Of a stretch of 64,000 bases of DNA, positions 18,178-27,900 are shown one piece after another; the first letter of the stretch is position 1, and every line of letters begins with the position of its first letter. A model generated the notes under the pieces. It did no database searches and had not been told where the DNA came from. It saw nothing but the letters and a program-made list of their open reading frames with translations. Source of the stretch: Agarivorans aestuarii (GTDB taxonomy: Bacteria > Pseudomonadota > Gammaproteobacteria > Enterobacterales > Celerinatantimonadaceae); NCBI RefSeq assembly GCF_019670125.1, contig NZ_AP023033.1:1186501-1250500 (forward strand), read 5' to 3'. The position numbers and the translations under genes are program-made.

Positions 18178-18206
18178 AAGCGGCTGCACTAGAGCCGCTT
18201 TTTTAT
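18178..18206 (+). terminator. Terminator after the radical SAM gene
   Basis: AAGCGGCT and AGCCGCTT form a stem with a short loop followed by six T residues. Confidence 0.85.
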
Positions 18207-18556
18207 TGGTTTAAATAAAGCTTAAAGTGACTTTTTAATGCTAGTTTGGCATTCACCACCACCGGTTATTTCTCAAGATATTTCTTATTAAGTGAGTTTC
18301 GGTTTGTAGTGATGAACTGCATTTTTTGTGTTCAGATTAGAAACACTTTTCGACCTTGCTGTAGCCATTCATTAATTAGGTTTCCCTTATGTTTAATCTT
18401 GAAAATAATGTTTATATTCAATCTCTTATATTATTAATCTTTTGTTTATTTAGTTTCGTTTTTTCTTTGATTGTTTAAACAATGAGCTAGGAATACTTTG
18501 TAATTAGTTATCCACGGGCTGATAACGAAACAATCATAAAATGGAAGGAACTGAAT
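18207..18556. other. A+T-rich intergenic region
   Basis: About 350 A+T-rich bases separate the radical SAM terminator from the enoyl-CoA hydratase gene. A 63-codon reading frame here has no ribosome-binding site or protein-like composition. The region presumably carries the downstream promoter. Confidence 0.4.
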
Positions 18557-19402
18557 ATGGCTTACCAAGGCTACACAACATTTAGCGCAAAACAAGATGA
18601 CGCGATTTTATATGTCACTTTTGATTTTGGAACGGTTAACGTACAAGGTCAGGAGATGCTAGCTGACCTAAACGGTTTGGCGCTGCGTTTAGAACGCGAT
18701 CGCAGTGTAAAAGTGGTGGTATTTCAATCGGCAAATCCAGAAATTTGGGTATGTCATTATGATACGGACTTGCTTAAAGACATGTCGACTGAGGCGGTAT
18801 CTCGAGAAGACGCAAAACTACTCGACTTACAAGCAGTACTTGAGCGCATTAGCAAGCTGCCTCAAGCGACCATTGCGAAACTTGAAGGCTTTGCCCGTGG
18901 CGGCGGTCATGAGTTTGCCTTAGCTTGTGATATGCGCTTTGCGGCACGCGGCAAATACAAATTTATGCAAATGGAAGTGGGCATGGGCATCTTGCCATGT
19001 GGTGGCGGTGCTTCGCGTATGGCTCGCCAAGTGGGTTTGGGGCGCGCTTTAGAAATTGTATTAAGCGCGCGTGATTTTAGTGCTGACGAAGCAGAAGCTT
19101 ACGGCACCATTAACAAGGCCTTAGAACCTGATGAAATTGGCCCCTATGTTGATGCGCTCGCGCAACGTATATCTAAATTCCCTGCAGAATCAATTAACGC
19201 TTGTAAGCAGATGGTGTACGAGTCAATCGATAAACCGATAGATGAAGCGCTTAGAGCAGAAGCATATTGGCTATACCAAGCTACCAGCAAAACGCCTGCT
19301 GTTAAGCGTTTCCAAATTGCCGACGAGCAGGGCTTAGAGCACGATATCGAGAACCAGCGTAACTGGGAACAGTTAGTTATGAATGTTCAAGATATTAACT
19401 AG
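18557..19402 (+). CDS. Enoyl-CoA hydratase/isomerase family protein
   Basis: A 281-residue crotonase-fold protein. The oxyanion-hole segment KLEGFARGGGHEFALACDM is at about residues 104-122. The two positions that carry the catalytic glutamates of enoyl-CoA hydratase both hold Glu here (in MEVGMGILP and in ALEIVLSARDF), so hydratase activity is plausible. The C-terminus is slightly longer than the classical ~260-residue hydratases. AAGGAAC precedes the ATG. It is a single-gene unit with its own terminator, not in a beta-oxidation operon, so the physiological CoA ester is unknown. Confidence 0.82.
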   Translation: MAYQGYTTFSAKQDDAILYVTFDFGTVNVQGQEMLADLNGLALRLERDRSVKVVVFQSANPEIWVCHYDTDLLKDMSTEAVSREDAKLLDLQAVLERISKLPQATIAKLEGFARGGGHEFALACDMRFAARGKYKFMQMEVGMGILPCGGGASRMARQVGLGRALEIVLSARDFSADEAEAYGTINKALEPDEIGPYVDALAQRISKFPAESINACKQMVYESIDKPIDEALRAEAYWLYQATSKTPAVKRFQIADEQGLEHDIENQRNWEQLVMNVQDIN

Positions 19403-19413
19403 AACAAGCTAAC

Positions 19414-19464
19414 AAGAAAGCTCCTACGGTTTTAACTCGAAAGAGAAACGCGGAGCTTTCTTAT
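19414..19464 (+). terminator. Terminator after the enoyl-CoA hydratase gene
   Basis: AAGAAAGCTCC and GGAGCTTTCTT form an 11-bp stem with a long loop, followed by A and a T run. Confidence 0.7.
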
Positions 19465-19537
19465 TTCTATAGCTCATCAAGCCAAGCGCTAAAGCGAATA
19501 GTTTATTCACCCCAATCAACAAAATAAGAGGTTCACT

Positions 19538-19789
19538 ATGCTAGGTGAAAGCCATTCATTACTGCACGAATTCCCCAAGTCTAAAGCAAGTATTTTAAGC
19601 TTAGTTAACAGCGACGAAAACTTTGCTAAAGATGCTCAGCACTACGAAAACTTAGACAATAAAATTAGAGATTTAGAACTCAGTAATTCGCCAATTGACG
19701 ATCAAGCCATGCACCAGTTGAAGCACGATCGCTCCTTGCTAAAAGACTCGCTTTATCAGCGGATTTTGCAAGCGGAAACGGAACAGTAA
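19538..19789 (+). CDS. YdcH/DUF465 family small protein (copy 1)
   Basis: An 83-residue, highly charged helical protein of the YdcH (DUF465) family. The N-terminal signature LGESHSLLHEFPKSKASI and the central HYENLDNKIRDLE are characteristic. The family is small, cytosolic and of unknown function. A paralogue with the same opening residues (MLGE-H-L) is encoded at 53534-53791 on the other strand. AGAGG lies before the ATG. Confidence 0.85.
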   Translation: MLGESHSLLHEFPKSKASILSLVNSDENFAKDAQHYENLDNKIRDLELSNSPIDDQAMHQLKHDRSLLKDSLYQRILQAETEQ

Positions 19790-19805
19790 GAGCAAATAGT
19801 TCATG

Positions 19806-19829
19806 GGCTCAAGCCTTAGCGCTTGAGCC
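19806..19829. terminator. Hairpin between convergent genes
   Basis: GGCTCAAGC and GCTTGAGCC form a 9-bp perfect stem between the ydcH-like gene and the SMP-30 gene, which converge here. No T run follows, so its strength as a terminator is uncertain. Confidence 0.5.
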
Positions 19830-19847
19830 TACAGGTGTGGTTAGTCT

Positions 19848-20753
19848 TTAAGGCGCCGGATATTCTTTGATAGCAAACGCTGGTGTTGTTACACCTTTAA
19901 TATCATCAAGTTCTATGGCAAAAACGCCGCCACTTAGCGGATAATCGCGCAGCTGTTGTTCACTCATGCCTTCACGAGCGCTCACTACATATAAGGTGCT
20001 TAAGTTTGGTCCGCCAAAGGCACATTTAGTGACATTAAGCGCTGGAATGGCAATTTGCCGTTCTAGTTTTCCCTCCGGCGTATAGCGACTTACTTGAGCG
20101 CCGTTATAGTGGGCAACCCAAATGTGTTGCTCTGCGTCGATAGTGATTCCGTCGGGGTTACCAAAGCTGCGGTCAATCTTCAGCCAAGGCTCTAATGTTG
20201 ATGCATCACCATCATCAGTTAACTTGCTACGAAGAATGGCAAAGTTTTCGGTATCTACAAAATAGCCGTAGCCTTGTTTATCACAGAAGGTTGGGCCATT
20301 GGTGACCCAGTATTTTTCACTCAATGAGCTAAGGCTAAGCGCTGGCGTTAAGCGGTAAAATTTTCCTGAGTCTTGTTTAATTTGGCAATCCATTGAACCT
20401 AACCAAAGATCACCATTTGGGGCAACCCAGGCATCATTAAGGCGGTTGTCTGGTAACTGAGGTTCTGGGTCGAGTAAAGGATAAACCGTTCCGTCGCGTA
20501 ACAGTTTAACGCCGTCGGCATAGGTGGCGACAAAGGTGGTGCTTTCTCCGGGTATTTGGGTCGGTAAAACTGCGCTAATCATTGGCTTTTGCGACCAGCT
20601 TTGTTGTTCTCCTGAACTTGGCTGATAGCGGTGTAAAGTTTCTTTAAGAATGTCTACCCAATAGAGCGCTTGCTCTTGCTCTATCCATACAACGCCTTCG
20701 CCTAAACGCGCTTCGGCTTGCCAAATACATTCCACAGTATATTGCTTCGACAT
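19848..20753 (-). CDS. SMP-30/gluconolactonase family protein
   Basis: A 301-residue cytosolic beta-propeller of the SMP-30/regucalcin/gluconolactonase family, whose members hydrolyse sugar lactones with a divalent metal. Diagnostic parts are the opening ARLGEGVVWIEQEQALYWVDI (metal-ligand Glu), the RLNDAWVAPNGDLWLGSM segment with the conserved Asn-Asp, and the metal-site NPDGITIDAEQHIWVAHY. I chose the ATG at 20753 because AGGAAC lies just upstream and the preceding nine codons look non-coding. The secreted AGE-fold gene is upstream on the same strand, but 230 bp and a terminator separate them. Confidence 0.85.
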   Translation of the reverse strand: MSKQYTVECIWQAEARLGEGVVWIEQEQALYWVDILKETLHRYQPSSGEQQSWSQKPMISAVLPTQIPGESTTFVATYADGVKLLRDGTVYPLLDPEPQLPDNRLNDAWVAPNGDLWLGSMDCQIKQDSGKFYRLTPALSLSSLSEKYWVTNGPTFCDKQGYGYFVDTENFAILRSKLTDDGDASTLEPWLKIDRSFGNPDGITIDAEQHIWVAHYNGAQVSRYTPEGKLERQIAIPALNVTKCAFGGPNLSTLYVVSAREGMSEQQLRDYPLSGGVFAIELDDIKGVTTPAFAIKEYPAP

Positions 20754-20942
20754 TCTTGTTCCTTTGCTACACATGCCCACTGAATGGGATTATCTCATCT
20801 CATTAAACCCTTATCGATGGTAACACTTCGTAGCTTGGGGATGTTTTGTTTCATCGGGTTTCAGCATGTTTGTGAGTTAAGGACAGGTGGAGTTACGAGG
20901 TGCTTGTAGAAGAGGGCGTTATTATTAAGAGCGCTTTAAACA

Positions 20943-20970
20943 CTTGGCCGAACAGTTTTAGTCGGCCAAG
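20943..20970 (-). terminator. Terminator after the AGE-fold gene
   Basis: CTTGGCCG and CGGCCAAG pair in a perfect stem located 13 bp beyond the stop codon of the AGE-fold gene on the minus strand, followed by TGTTT. Confidence 0.6.
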
Positions 20971-20982
20971 TTGTTTTACAGG

Positions 20983-22395
20983 CTATTTTGCTCGCTTAAT
21001 GCCAATATCTTGGTAGTTAACTTGGCTAATGGCTAAACCTTGCCAGTTACCAAAGGCTTTTGCTTGGCTTGTTTTTGCTTGATAAAAATAAGGTTGGCGC
21101 AAAGCGGCTTGCTCTGCGGGCATGGCAAAGTATAAACGGGCACTTTCGCCATTTAGTTGAGCACTAGTGAGATAGGCGACGAGTGCATGCTCGAGCGCGT
21201 GGTAATCACTTTTCCAAAGATGAATTTTGAGCCCCTGATTGGCAACCGGATAGGTGCCGCCATCTTCGGCGATAAAGCGCTCAAACCATTGTGGATAGGT
21301 ATTGGCTAGGTAACGTTTAGCCTCAGGTTCAACTAAAGCTAGGCTTGCTGCCGCTTGGTTTAGCTCTGCATATTCCCACCAAATAGCTGGAGCGCCATTG
21401 GGCAAGCGACGCCATCCGCCTTCGCCTTGTTCAATAAAGGCGGCTTGCAAGGTGGCCTGAAGGCCTTGCTTACTTTGGCTAACTAGTTGCTGTTGGCCTA
21501 AATACTCGGCGGCTAACCAACTCATCCACCAAGATTTAGCCGTGTGACCAAAATCATTATGGCGGGCAGAGTCTGGTTGGTAATTATCGCCGTGCTTGGT
21601 TCCCCAAAAACGAAAATCATCGGGGCGCAGAAACTGCTGCGTGATGGTGTTAAGCAGTTTAGAAAGATCATTATCCCACTGGCTTTTGTGAGGTTCTGGT
21701 AACAATGGCGATATTAGCAACATATAGGCGTTTATTTGGTCGAGTTGCGCCACAAGCTCAACTTCTTCTCCAGTGCCGTTGGTGGATGCCGCATTTACCC
21801 AGCGCAAGCGTTGTTGTTGCTCGTCCCAATATTTATCAAATATATAATCTTTAACTTTTAGTAAGTCGTTGAGTACTGCTTTATCGCCAGTTAAGTAGTA
21901 GTAAAAGGCCATGCCTAATTGAGCGTAGGCAAGGTCTTGAGTGGTACGTTGTTTAGCTGAAAATTTTGATTGTCCGTTTTCGGTCACGCTCACTACTGAA
22001 CCTTGCTCTTCTAGTAAATGCGTGCGTAAGTAGTCAACGCCAGCCTTGGCGAGTTGCAAGGCCTGCTTATCACCAGTGAGGTGAAAGATCACGCCATAAA
22101 CAAAGGTGTGCCTAGCCTGCATGCGGGTGTAGCTTTCTCCCAAATGGGGCTTCATCCAGCTGGGAGCTGCGTTGAGCTCAGAACAGGGGGTAGCTTGAGT
22201 AAAAGCCGAGCCATCGTTACAACGAAAAGTTGGGAAGTTACCTATCGGTGAACCATGGGCATCTTGGTGCAGCCAAAAAGGAGCCAGCTCGTTCTCTACG
22301 CTATCAAGCCAGCGTTGGGCAGAAGGGATTTGCAAATCGCCCGCTTGGGCATTGCCGTTAGCAATTAAACACACACTGAGTAATACTCGTTTCAC
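20983..22395 (-). CDS. Secreted AGE-fold (N-acylglucosamine 2-epimerase-like) protein
   Basis: A 470-residue exported protein with a GTG start preceded by AGGAA. The signal peptide ends at about residue 18 (NAQA). The body is helical and carries features of the (alpha/alpha)6-barrel AGE superfamily: ARHTFVYGVIFHLTGDKQALQLAKAGVDYL near residue 95, the aromatic WWEYAELNQAAASLAL segment, and the SDYHALEHALVAYLTS motif near residue 395, whose His residues match catalytic positions of AGE enzymes. Cytosolic AGE enzymes interconvert sugars; the exported subgroup has no firmly known reaction. It may act on periplasmic oligosaccharides, which would suit an algal-polysaccharide degrader, but that is inference. 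Confidence 0.7.
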   Translation of the reverse strand: MKRVLLSVCLIANGNAQAGDLQIPSAQRWLDSVENELAPFWLHQDAHGSPIGNFPTFRCNDGSAFTQATPCSELNAAPSWMKPHLGESYTRMQARHTFVYGVIFHLTGDKQALQLAKAGVDYLRTHLLEEQGSVVSVTENGQSKFSAKQRTTQDLAYAQLGMAFYYYLTGDKAVLNDLLKVKDYIFDKYWDEQQQRLRWVNAASTNGTGEEVELVAQLDQINAYMLLISPLLPEPHKSQWDNDLSKLLNTITQQFLRPDDFRFWGTKHGDNYQPDSARHNDFGHTAKSWWMSWLAAEYLGQQQLVSQSKQGLQATLQAAFIEQGEGGWRRLPNGAPAIWWEYAELNQAAASLALVEPEAKRYLANTYPQWFERFIAEDGGTYPVANQGLKIHLWKSDYHALEHALVAYLTSAQLNGESARLYFAMPAEQAALRQPYFYQAKTSQAKAFGNWQGLAISQVNYQDIGIKRAK

Positions 22396-22512
22396 AGTCT
22401 ATTTCCTCAAGCTAAAACGCCATCGCTTAAGAGTTTATCTGAGCATGAATAGAAAAAATCAGTGTTAGTACACAGTTTTAGGTGACTTATTGATAGATAA
22501 GATGGTTGGAAG

Positions 22513-22541
22513 ATAGGCGATAGCAATGCGCTATCGCCTAT
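22513..22541 (-). terminator. Hairpin after rsgA
   Basis: ATAGGCGATAG and CTATCGCCTAT form an 11-bp perfect stem just after the rsgA stop codon on the minus strand. The following bases are only weakly T-rich. Confidence 0.6.
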
Positions 22542-22546
22542 AAGGT

Positions 22547-23602
22547 TTACCCGCGTTGTTTCAACTGCTTAACACTGTTTTGAACACGTCGATAAAACTT
22601 GCCTAAGTCTCTATCGGTGGCTCGTCGCTCAGCTAGGCTGGCGGCGTTAAACTGTTGCTCGCGCATTAGTTTGTGGTAGTTCACTAAGCGCCTTTCATCG
22701 AGTAAGCCCTGGCTTATGGCTTGTTGCACTTGGCAGCCGGGCTCACTGTTGTGTTGGCAATCGGCGAACTTACATTGCTCGGCGAGCTCAGTAATATCGT
22801 TGAAGGTGGCATTTACCCCTTCTTCACAATCGCTGAGTTGTAGCTCACGCATACCGGGAGTGTCTAGCAGTAAGCCGCCGTTCTCCATTAGATGCATTGA
22901 GCGCGCCGTGGTTGTGTGCCTACCTTTACTATCGGCTTCTCTAATTTCCCCTGTTTGGCTAGTTTGTTCACCTAACAGCGTATTAATAAGGGTAGATTTA
23001 CCCACCCCAGAAGAGCCCATAAAGGCAACCGTTTGGCCCTGCTTACACCAAGGGTTAAGTTTGGCCACCTCGTTGGCATCCAGCGAGTTGACTGCTTCAA
23101 CCATTAACATGGGATCAAGCTTTTGTGCTTGCTGGATAAAGCTGGGTACGTCGTCACAAGTATCGGCTTTAGTTAGCACCACTACTGGGTCTACTTTTGC
23201 TTCATTAGCTAAGGCCAAATAACGTTCAATACGGCTTAGATTAAAGTTATTGTTCAATGAACATACGATAAATACCGTGTCTACATTGGCGGCAATTAGC
23301 TGTAATTCTGCACGGGTACCTACTGCCTTACGGCTAAATAAGGTAGCGGGTTCGAGTTGCTTTACAAATTTAGCCTCGAGTGTATTGGCTTGCTCTAACA
23401 ATAACCAGTCACCTACGGCCATTTTAGGCATATTTGGGTGAATGGTGATGCGTTGTAAGCCAAGTTCACTGGCGACCAAATATTCACTGCGGTGCTGTTC
23501 AAATACGCGCGCAGCAGTGTACGAACTTAGTTCGTCTAAATTAAGTTGTTGTTGAAAAAAGGGTTTCCATCCAAGTTGAGATAGAGAAAAAGAAATACCC
23601 AT
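22547..23602 (-). CDS. rsgA: Ribosome small-subunit-dependent GTPase RsgA
   Basis: A 351-residue circularly permuted GTPase that assists late 30S ribosomal subunit maturation. The order of motifs is that of the family: an N-terminal OB-fold (GDWLLLEQ), G4 (VVLTKAD), G1 (GSSGVGKSTLINTL), the G2/switch region with THR-like TTTARSMHLM, G3 (LLLDTPGMREL), then a C-terminal zinc knuckle (CKFADCQHNSEPGC). The ATG at 23602 has no strong Shine-Dalgarno, and a structured leader with a tiny ORF lies upstream. Confidence 0.93.
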   Translation of the reverse strand: MGISFSLSQLGWKPFFQQQLNLDELSSYTAARVFEQHRSEYLVASELGLQRITIHPNMPKMAVGDWLLLEQANTLEAKFVKQLEPATLFSRKAVGTRAELQLIAANVDTVFIVCSLNNNFNLSRIERYLALANEAKVDPVVVLTKADTCDDVPSFIQQAQKLDPMLMVEAVNSLDANEVAKLNPWCKQGQTVAFMGSSGVGKSTLINTLLGEQTSQTGEIREADSKGRHTTTARSMHLMENGGLLLDTPGMRELQLSDCEEGVNATFNDITELAEQCKFADCQHNSEPGCQVQQAISQGLLDERRLVNYHKLMREQQFNAASLAERRATDRDLGKFYRRVQNSVKQLKQRG

Positions 23603-23660
23603 TTGAGATTACCCCAAGCACAGTTGTGCTATAAAAAGAATATAGGGGTCGTTGTTACGC

Positions 23661-23711
23661 CCCGGTAATAACCGGGCTGAGCAGGAGTAACAGAGTTACG
23701 CTTGTTCCTGA
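23661..23711 (-). promoter_or_regulatory. Structured leader of rsgA
   Basis: On the minus strand, the ~135 nt between the tiny ORF start and rsgA contain two potential hairpins. One is built on CAGGA and TCCTG with an inner GTAAC/GTTAC stem and overlaps the tiny ORF's stop codon. The second is CCCGGT/ACCGGG with a 4-base loop. No T run follows the second, so it is not a plain terminator; attenuation or translational coupling is possible. Confidence 0.4.
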
Positions 23712-23737
23712 GCCCGAAAAGGTGTGATTACAATCAT
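23696..23737 (-). CDS. Possible 13-codon leader ORF before rsgA
   Basis: An ATG preceded by GAGG at a good distance opens a 13-residue frame, MIVITPFRAQEQA, that stops inside the first leader hairpin, about 90 nt before rsgA. The placement of a translated mini-ORF inside a stem-loop resembles a regulatory leader peptide. The codons show no run of a single amino acid, so classical amino-acid attenuation is not indicated. Existence as a peptide is unproven. Confidence 0.35.
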   Translation of the reverse strand: MIVITPFRAQEQA

Positions 23738-23945
23738 TTTGTATCCTCGCTATTGACTAAAAATCGGCTAAATAATAGCAAATGATGTGGGCGAACCCCA
23801 CAATTACTTGAATAACTATTGAGACAAATCAGGTCTTGGATCTTTAAGGCTTAACAGCCACACTGTTTAAAACGATCTTATGAATAACTGCGTATAGCTT
23901 ATTAAAGCTTAATTACTAACACGAGCAAGAGAAGTGGAGTAGGGT

Positions 23946-24656
23946 ATGCATTATTTTCGACCCGCACGTGAACGCGGATCTGTTGATTTAGGTTGGCTTA
24001 AAAGCCAGCACAGTTTTTCCTTTGCCAATTATTACGACCCCAAACACATGGGGTATTCAGTATTGCGAGTTATTAATCAAGATAGTGTTGCGCCCAGTAA
24101 GGGTTTTGACACCCATCAACACAAAGATATGGAAATCATTTCCTACGTAACCCATGGCGCCGTTGAGCATAAAGATAGCATGGGTAATCGTTATCAAGTT
24201 CCTGCCGGTGATATTCAAGTCATGAGTGCAGGCACTGGGCTTAGTCATTCCGAGTTTAATTGCTCTGATGTTGATGACTTAGAGTTTTTGCAAATTTGGA
24301 TTAAACCGCAGCAAACTGGTTTGGCTCCTGCCTACCAGCAAGCGCGGATTAGCCAAGGGGAATTGCTAACCCCACTTGTCACTCCTGATGGCCGTGATGG
24401 TTCGCTAATTATGAATCAAGACGCTGCTCTCTATCGCCTTGCACTTAAGCCGAATAGCCAATTTGAATTAGAAGTGATGAAAGCGTGTGGTTATTTGCAT
24501 GTGGTAAGCGGTGCAGCAAACTTGCAGCAAGCTTCTGGCAGTGCTTATACGGTTAGGCCCGGCGATGGGGTAGGTGTATCAGGTGAAGAAGCCTTAAGCA
24601 TAAAAACGGAAAGCTATGCCCTAGAAGCGCTTTGGTTTGATTTGCCCAGTGCCTGA
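23946..24656 (+). CDS. Pirin family protein (YhhW-like)
   Basis: A 236-residue bicupin of the pirin/YhhW group, a family with quercetin 2,3-dioxygenase activity in some members. The N-terminal opening RPARERGSVDLGWLKSQHSF and the metal-binding set (HQHKDMEIISYV and later GLSHSEFN) give the His, His, His, Glu ligands expected in YhhW. The second cupin is degenerate, as in the family. A single gene; AGTGGAG lies before the ATG. Substrate in this organism is unknown. Confidence 0.88.
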   Translation: MHYFRPARERGSVDLGWLKSQHSFSFANYYDPKHMGYSVLRVINQDSVAPSKGFDTHQHKDMEIISYVTHGAVEHKDSMGNRYQVPAGDIQVMSAGTGLSHSEFNCSDVDDLEFLQIWIKPQQTGLAPAYQQARISQGELLTPLVTPDGRDGSLIMNQDAALYRLALKPNSQFELEVMKACGYLHVVSGAANLQQASGSAYTVRPGDGVGVSGEEALSIKTESYALEALWFDLPSA

Positions 24657-24665
24657 ACCTACAGG

Positions 24666-24699
24666 GGAACTTTTAATCTAAATTGGATTAAAAGTTCTC
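24666..24699 (+). terminator. Stem-loop after the pirin gene
   Basis: GAACTTTTAATC and GATTAAAAGTTC pair perfectly over 12 bp, extended by flanking G/C pairs, 10 bp after the pirin stop. No T run follows, so it may stabilise mRNA rather than terminate. The next ~220 bp up to the hybrid kinase show nothing else. Confidence 0.5.
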
Positions 24700-24926
24700 C
24701 GGCAAATTAAACGATATTGACTGATTTGGCAGCGTCAGCTGCCATATTTCTATACTTATCATTAATGTGAATTGTATCGCCGCAAATCTCACTTTCTATT
24801 CGGCAGCTTCCAAGTAATAGACTACTCTTTTAGTGAGTATTTAAGCCAAGTAGCTCTCTACTTCATGCAGTAAATCATCAGCTTAAATGCCCGTTGAAAT
24901 TACACATCAGACTTGGATAAAGGAAT

Positions 24927-27900
24927 ATGCTGAGCCGAATCACCGCTGCAATTGTAGCGATATTAAGTTTACTGCTAGCTGCCAACGCTTGGTCTCAATC
25001 TCAAGTTGAAGAGTTTACTCAACAAGAAAAACAATGGATTGCTGAGAATACGGTGGTATCAGTAGCCCCCGATGCAAACTTTTACCCCTATGCATTTATT
25101 AACCTTCAAGGTGATTTTGATGGAGTGACTCGTTCGTACCTTGATGTTATTGAAGAAATTTCTGGGCTTCGTTTCGATTACACACTGGGTATGCAATGGA
25201 AAGACATGTTGCAGGGCCTAAAAAACGGCGAGTTCTCTTTGATTCCAATGATGTACTTAGATTCAGCCAAACAAGACTTTGTTAATTACTCGCATCCATT
25301 TTTGCTACATACCGAATATGTCTTTACCCAAAGCGATGTTCCTACCATTGCCAGTGTTGATGATTTAGCCGGAAAAGTGGTTGCCATTGTTGAAGGGTTT
25401 GAGCAAGTAAATTGGTTAAAAACAAACTTTCCCCAGCTAAAGTTTAAAACCTATCCAGAGCTGTCGCATACGCTACAAGCTGTGGCCGACGGCGAAGCCT
25501 ACGCGGCTATTGCTGAGCTGAGTTCCGCGCTGTATATCAAAAACAAGTTGCGTTTAAGCAACATTAAAAATAACTCTGTGGTGTTGGGGCGGAAAAACAT
25601 TCCTATTCATATGGGCTTGGCTAAACACTCTCCTGTATTGCTATCCATCATCGACAAATCAATCAAAAAAATAGACATCGCTACCCGCAACAAAATTCGT
25701 GGGCGTTGGTTAACAGATAGTTCGTCTCAGCAGTTGCTGCCGGGAGCATTTGGTTTTGGCCGACCACCCTACATGTATGATCAAAGTTCTGAAGTGGGCC
25801 TAGAGCTGGAAATCGTTCGCGAAGTCTTATCCTCTATTGGTTATCAACTAGGGGACATAGAACAAATTCCTACTGTGCGGGCTCATGAAATATTAAGTGA
25901 GGATCAAAGCTTAGATTTTTCTGCCGGCTTAGTGGCAAAAGAAGATGATGAGTTATTTTATTCCGATAACATTGTGCAGTTTCACAATGTGGCATTAACC
26001 CGTAAAACCGACCAGCTCAATATTACTAAGGTCTCTCAGCTTGCTGAGTTTAGCGTAACGGCTTTTGAGGGCGCATCAGAGGTGCTAGGTAAGTCCTTAG
26101 CCGGCGTTGCTAAGGTATCCTCGAACTATCAAGAATATGGTGTTCAAGAGCAATCCTTGGAGCAGTTCTTTTCTGGTAATGCTCAAGTGATTATCGCAGA
26201 CCAAAACTTGCTGGAGTGGACGATAAAACATTCGGGATTAACGGCCTTACTGCAAAGTGATTTTGTGGTTCACGACATCTTTGAGCAAGCCGACGTGGGT
26301 TACGCCGTTGCATTTAGAAATGAATATTATCGCGACATTTTTAATCAAGCATTACAGGAGTTTAAGCAAAGTGCTGATTACTCCAAACTGAATGACTTAT
26401 ACGCCAAATCAGACTTTAGTAATCAAATAAAGCGCGCCAGTTTATTGAGTGATCTGCTTGCGCCACATATTTTCAATGATGACCTTAAAATCATTAAACA
26501 TATCGTGGGTGTTTTTCAGAAAAACTCGAATATAAAAGCCATTGTTGTTAGTTCAGACTCCCCACCTAAGGTGATATTTAAAGCTCAGGAAATAGACGGT
26601 CAACTCAAAGAGGTTGACGTGCTGCAGATTAGCCACCTGAGCAAGCTGTCTAAAGAGAGCTATTTTGTGCATAACAACAACCCCGATAAAGTGGGAGAGG
26701 TTATTCTGTATTTTGAGGCTACAAGCTCCTCGCAAATTGGTAGCCCCAGCATTCCAAATATCAGTCGATTTACTTTATTAAACGAAGAGCAAACGGCCGT
26801 TCTAAGAGACAGTTACGAGCGCCACCAATTGTCTGGCCAACAAATCAACTTCACCAAAGAAGAATTAGCCTGGATGGCTGATAATCCTGAAGTTGCGGTA
26901 GCTGTTGATCCTTCTGCTTTACCCTATGAAGCCTTCGATGAAGATGGCAACTACATTGGGATAGTGGCTGATTACTTGCAGCTATTAAGTGTGAGCACGG
27001 GGTTAACGTTTAAACCCGTGCCCGTCGAGAGTTGGCAAGATTCTCTTAAGTTGATTCAAAATCGCGAGGTAAAGCTGGTATCTGCGGCACTTAATAATAA
27101 ATGGTTAGAGTTGGATTATCATCCTGCGCTGCCTTTGGTGGAAAGCGAGTTGGCCTACATGGGCTTAGAGCGAGATGGCTTTTTTGGTTCAGCTGAGCAG
27201 TTGGCGGGTAAGAAAATAGGCATTATAAAAGGAGCTTCGCAAACCCGCAGTATTGTTAATCGTTATCCCGATATTGACTGGCAATACCCAGAAAACACCG
27301 AGCAAGGTTTTATCGCTGTGGCCGATGGTGAATATCACGGCATGGTTGATAGCTTGTTGGTGCTTAACTACCTGATTCAAACGCGTGGTTACAGCCAGAT
27401 GGCGATCGCGGCTGACTTTGACCGAGAGATTGTATCTACTTTGTTTGTGATTAAGTCAGAGCCTTTGTTACATAGCATCATTAATAAAGCGATTGATGCC
27501 GTAAGCCAACAGCAAAGTGATGATATTACTTTAAGCTGGGTACCTAACAAACTGGTTGAAAAAGTAGACTACGGTTTGGTTACTCAAATTTCTATGGGTG
27601 CCTTGGTATTAATATTTTTAACGCTGTTTTGGAACCGAAAGCTGGCCTCACATATCAAAGCGAGAGAGTTAGCAGAGCAAAAAATTCAACAACGTGAGCA
27701 ACTGCTGTTCGATATGCTCAATGCTGCGCCGATTGGGGTGGCTATTGTACAAAATAACAAAACTGTTTTTTCCAATAAAACCTGCCGTGACATGTTTGGG
27801 GTGGAAGCAAACGAGCTGGATGATTTTCAAGTTACCAATATTTATTGTGATATTAGCCAGCGCGATGAATGCTATCGAAAATTGGCGCAAGGAGAAGCTG

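Noticed and set aside
18246-18437. 63-codon frame in A+T-rich DNA
   Set aside because: No start signal, Phe/Cys-rich low-quality protein, no homology recognised.
22716-23222. 168-codon plus-strand frame
   Set aside because: Antisense to rsgA; no ribosome-binding site and no protein-like motif.
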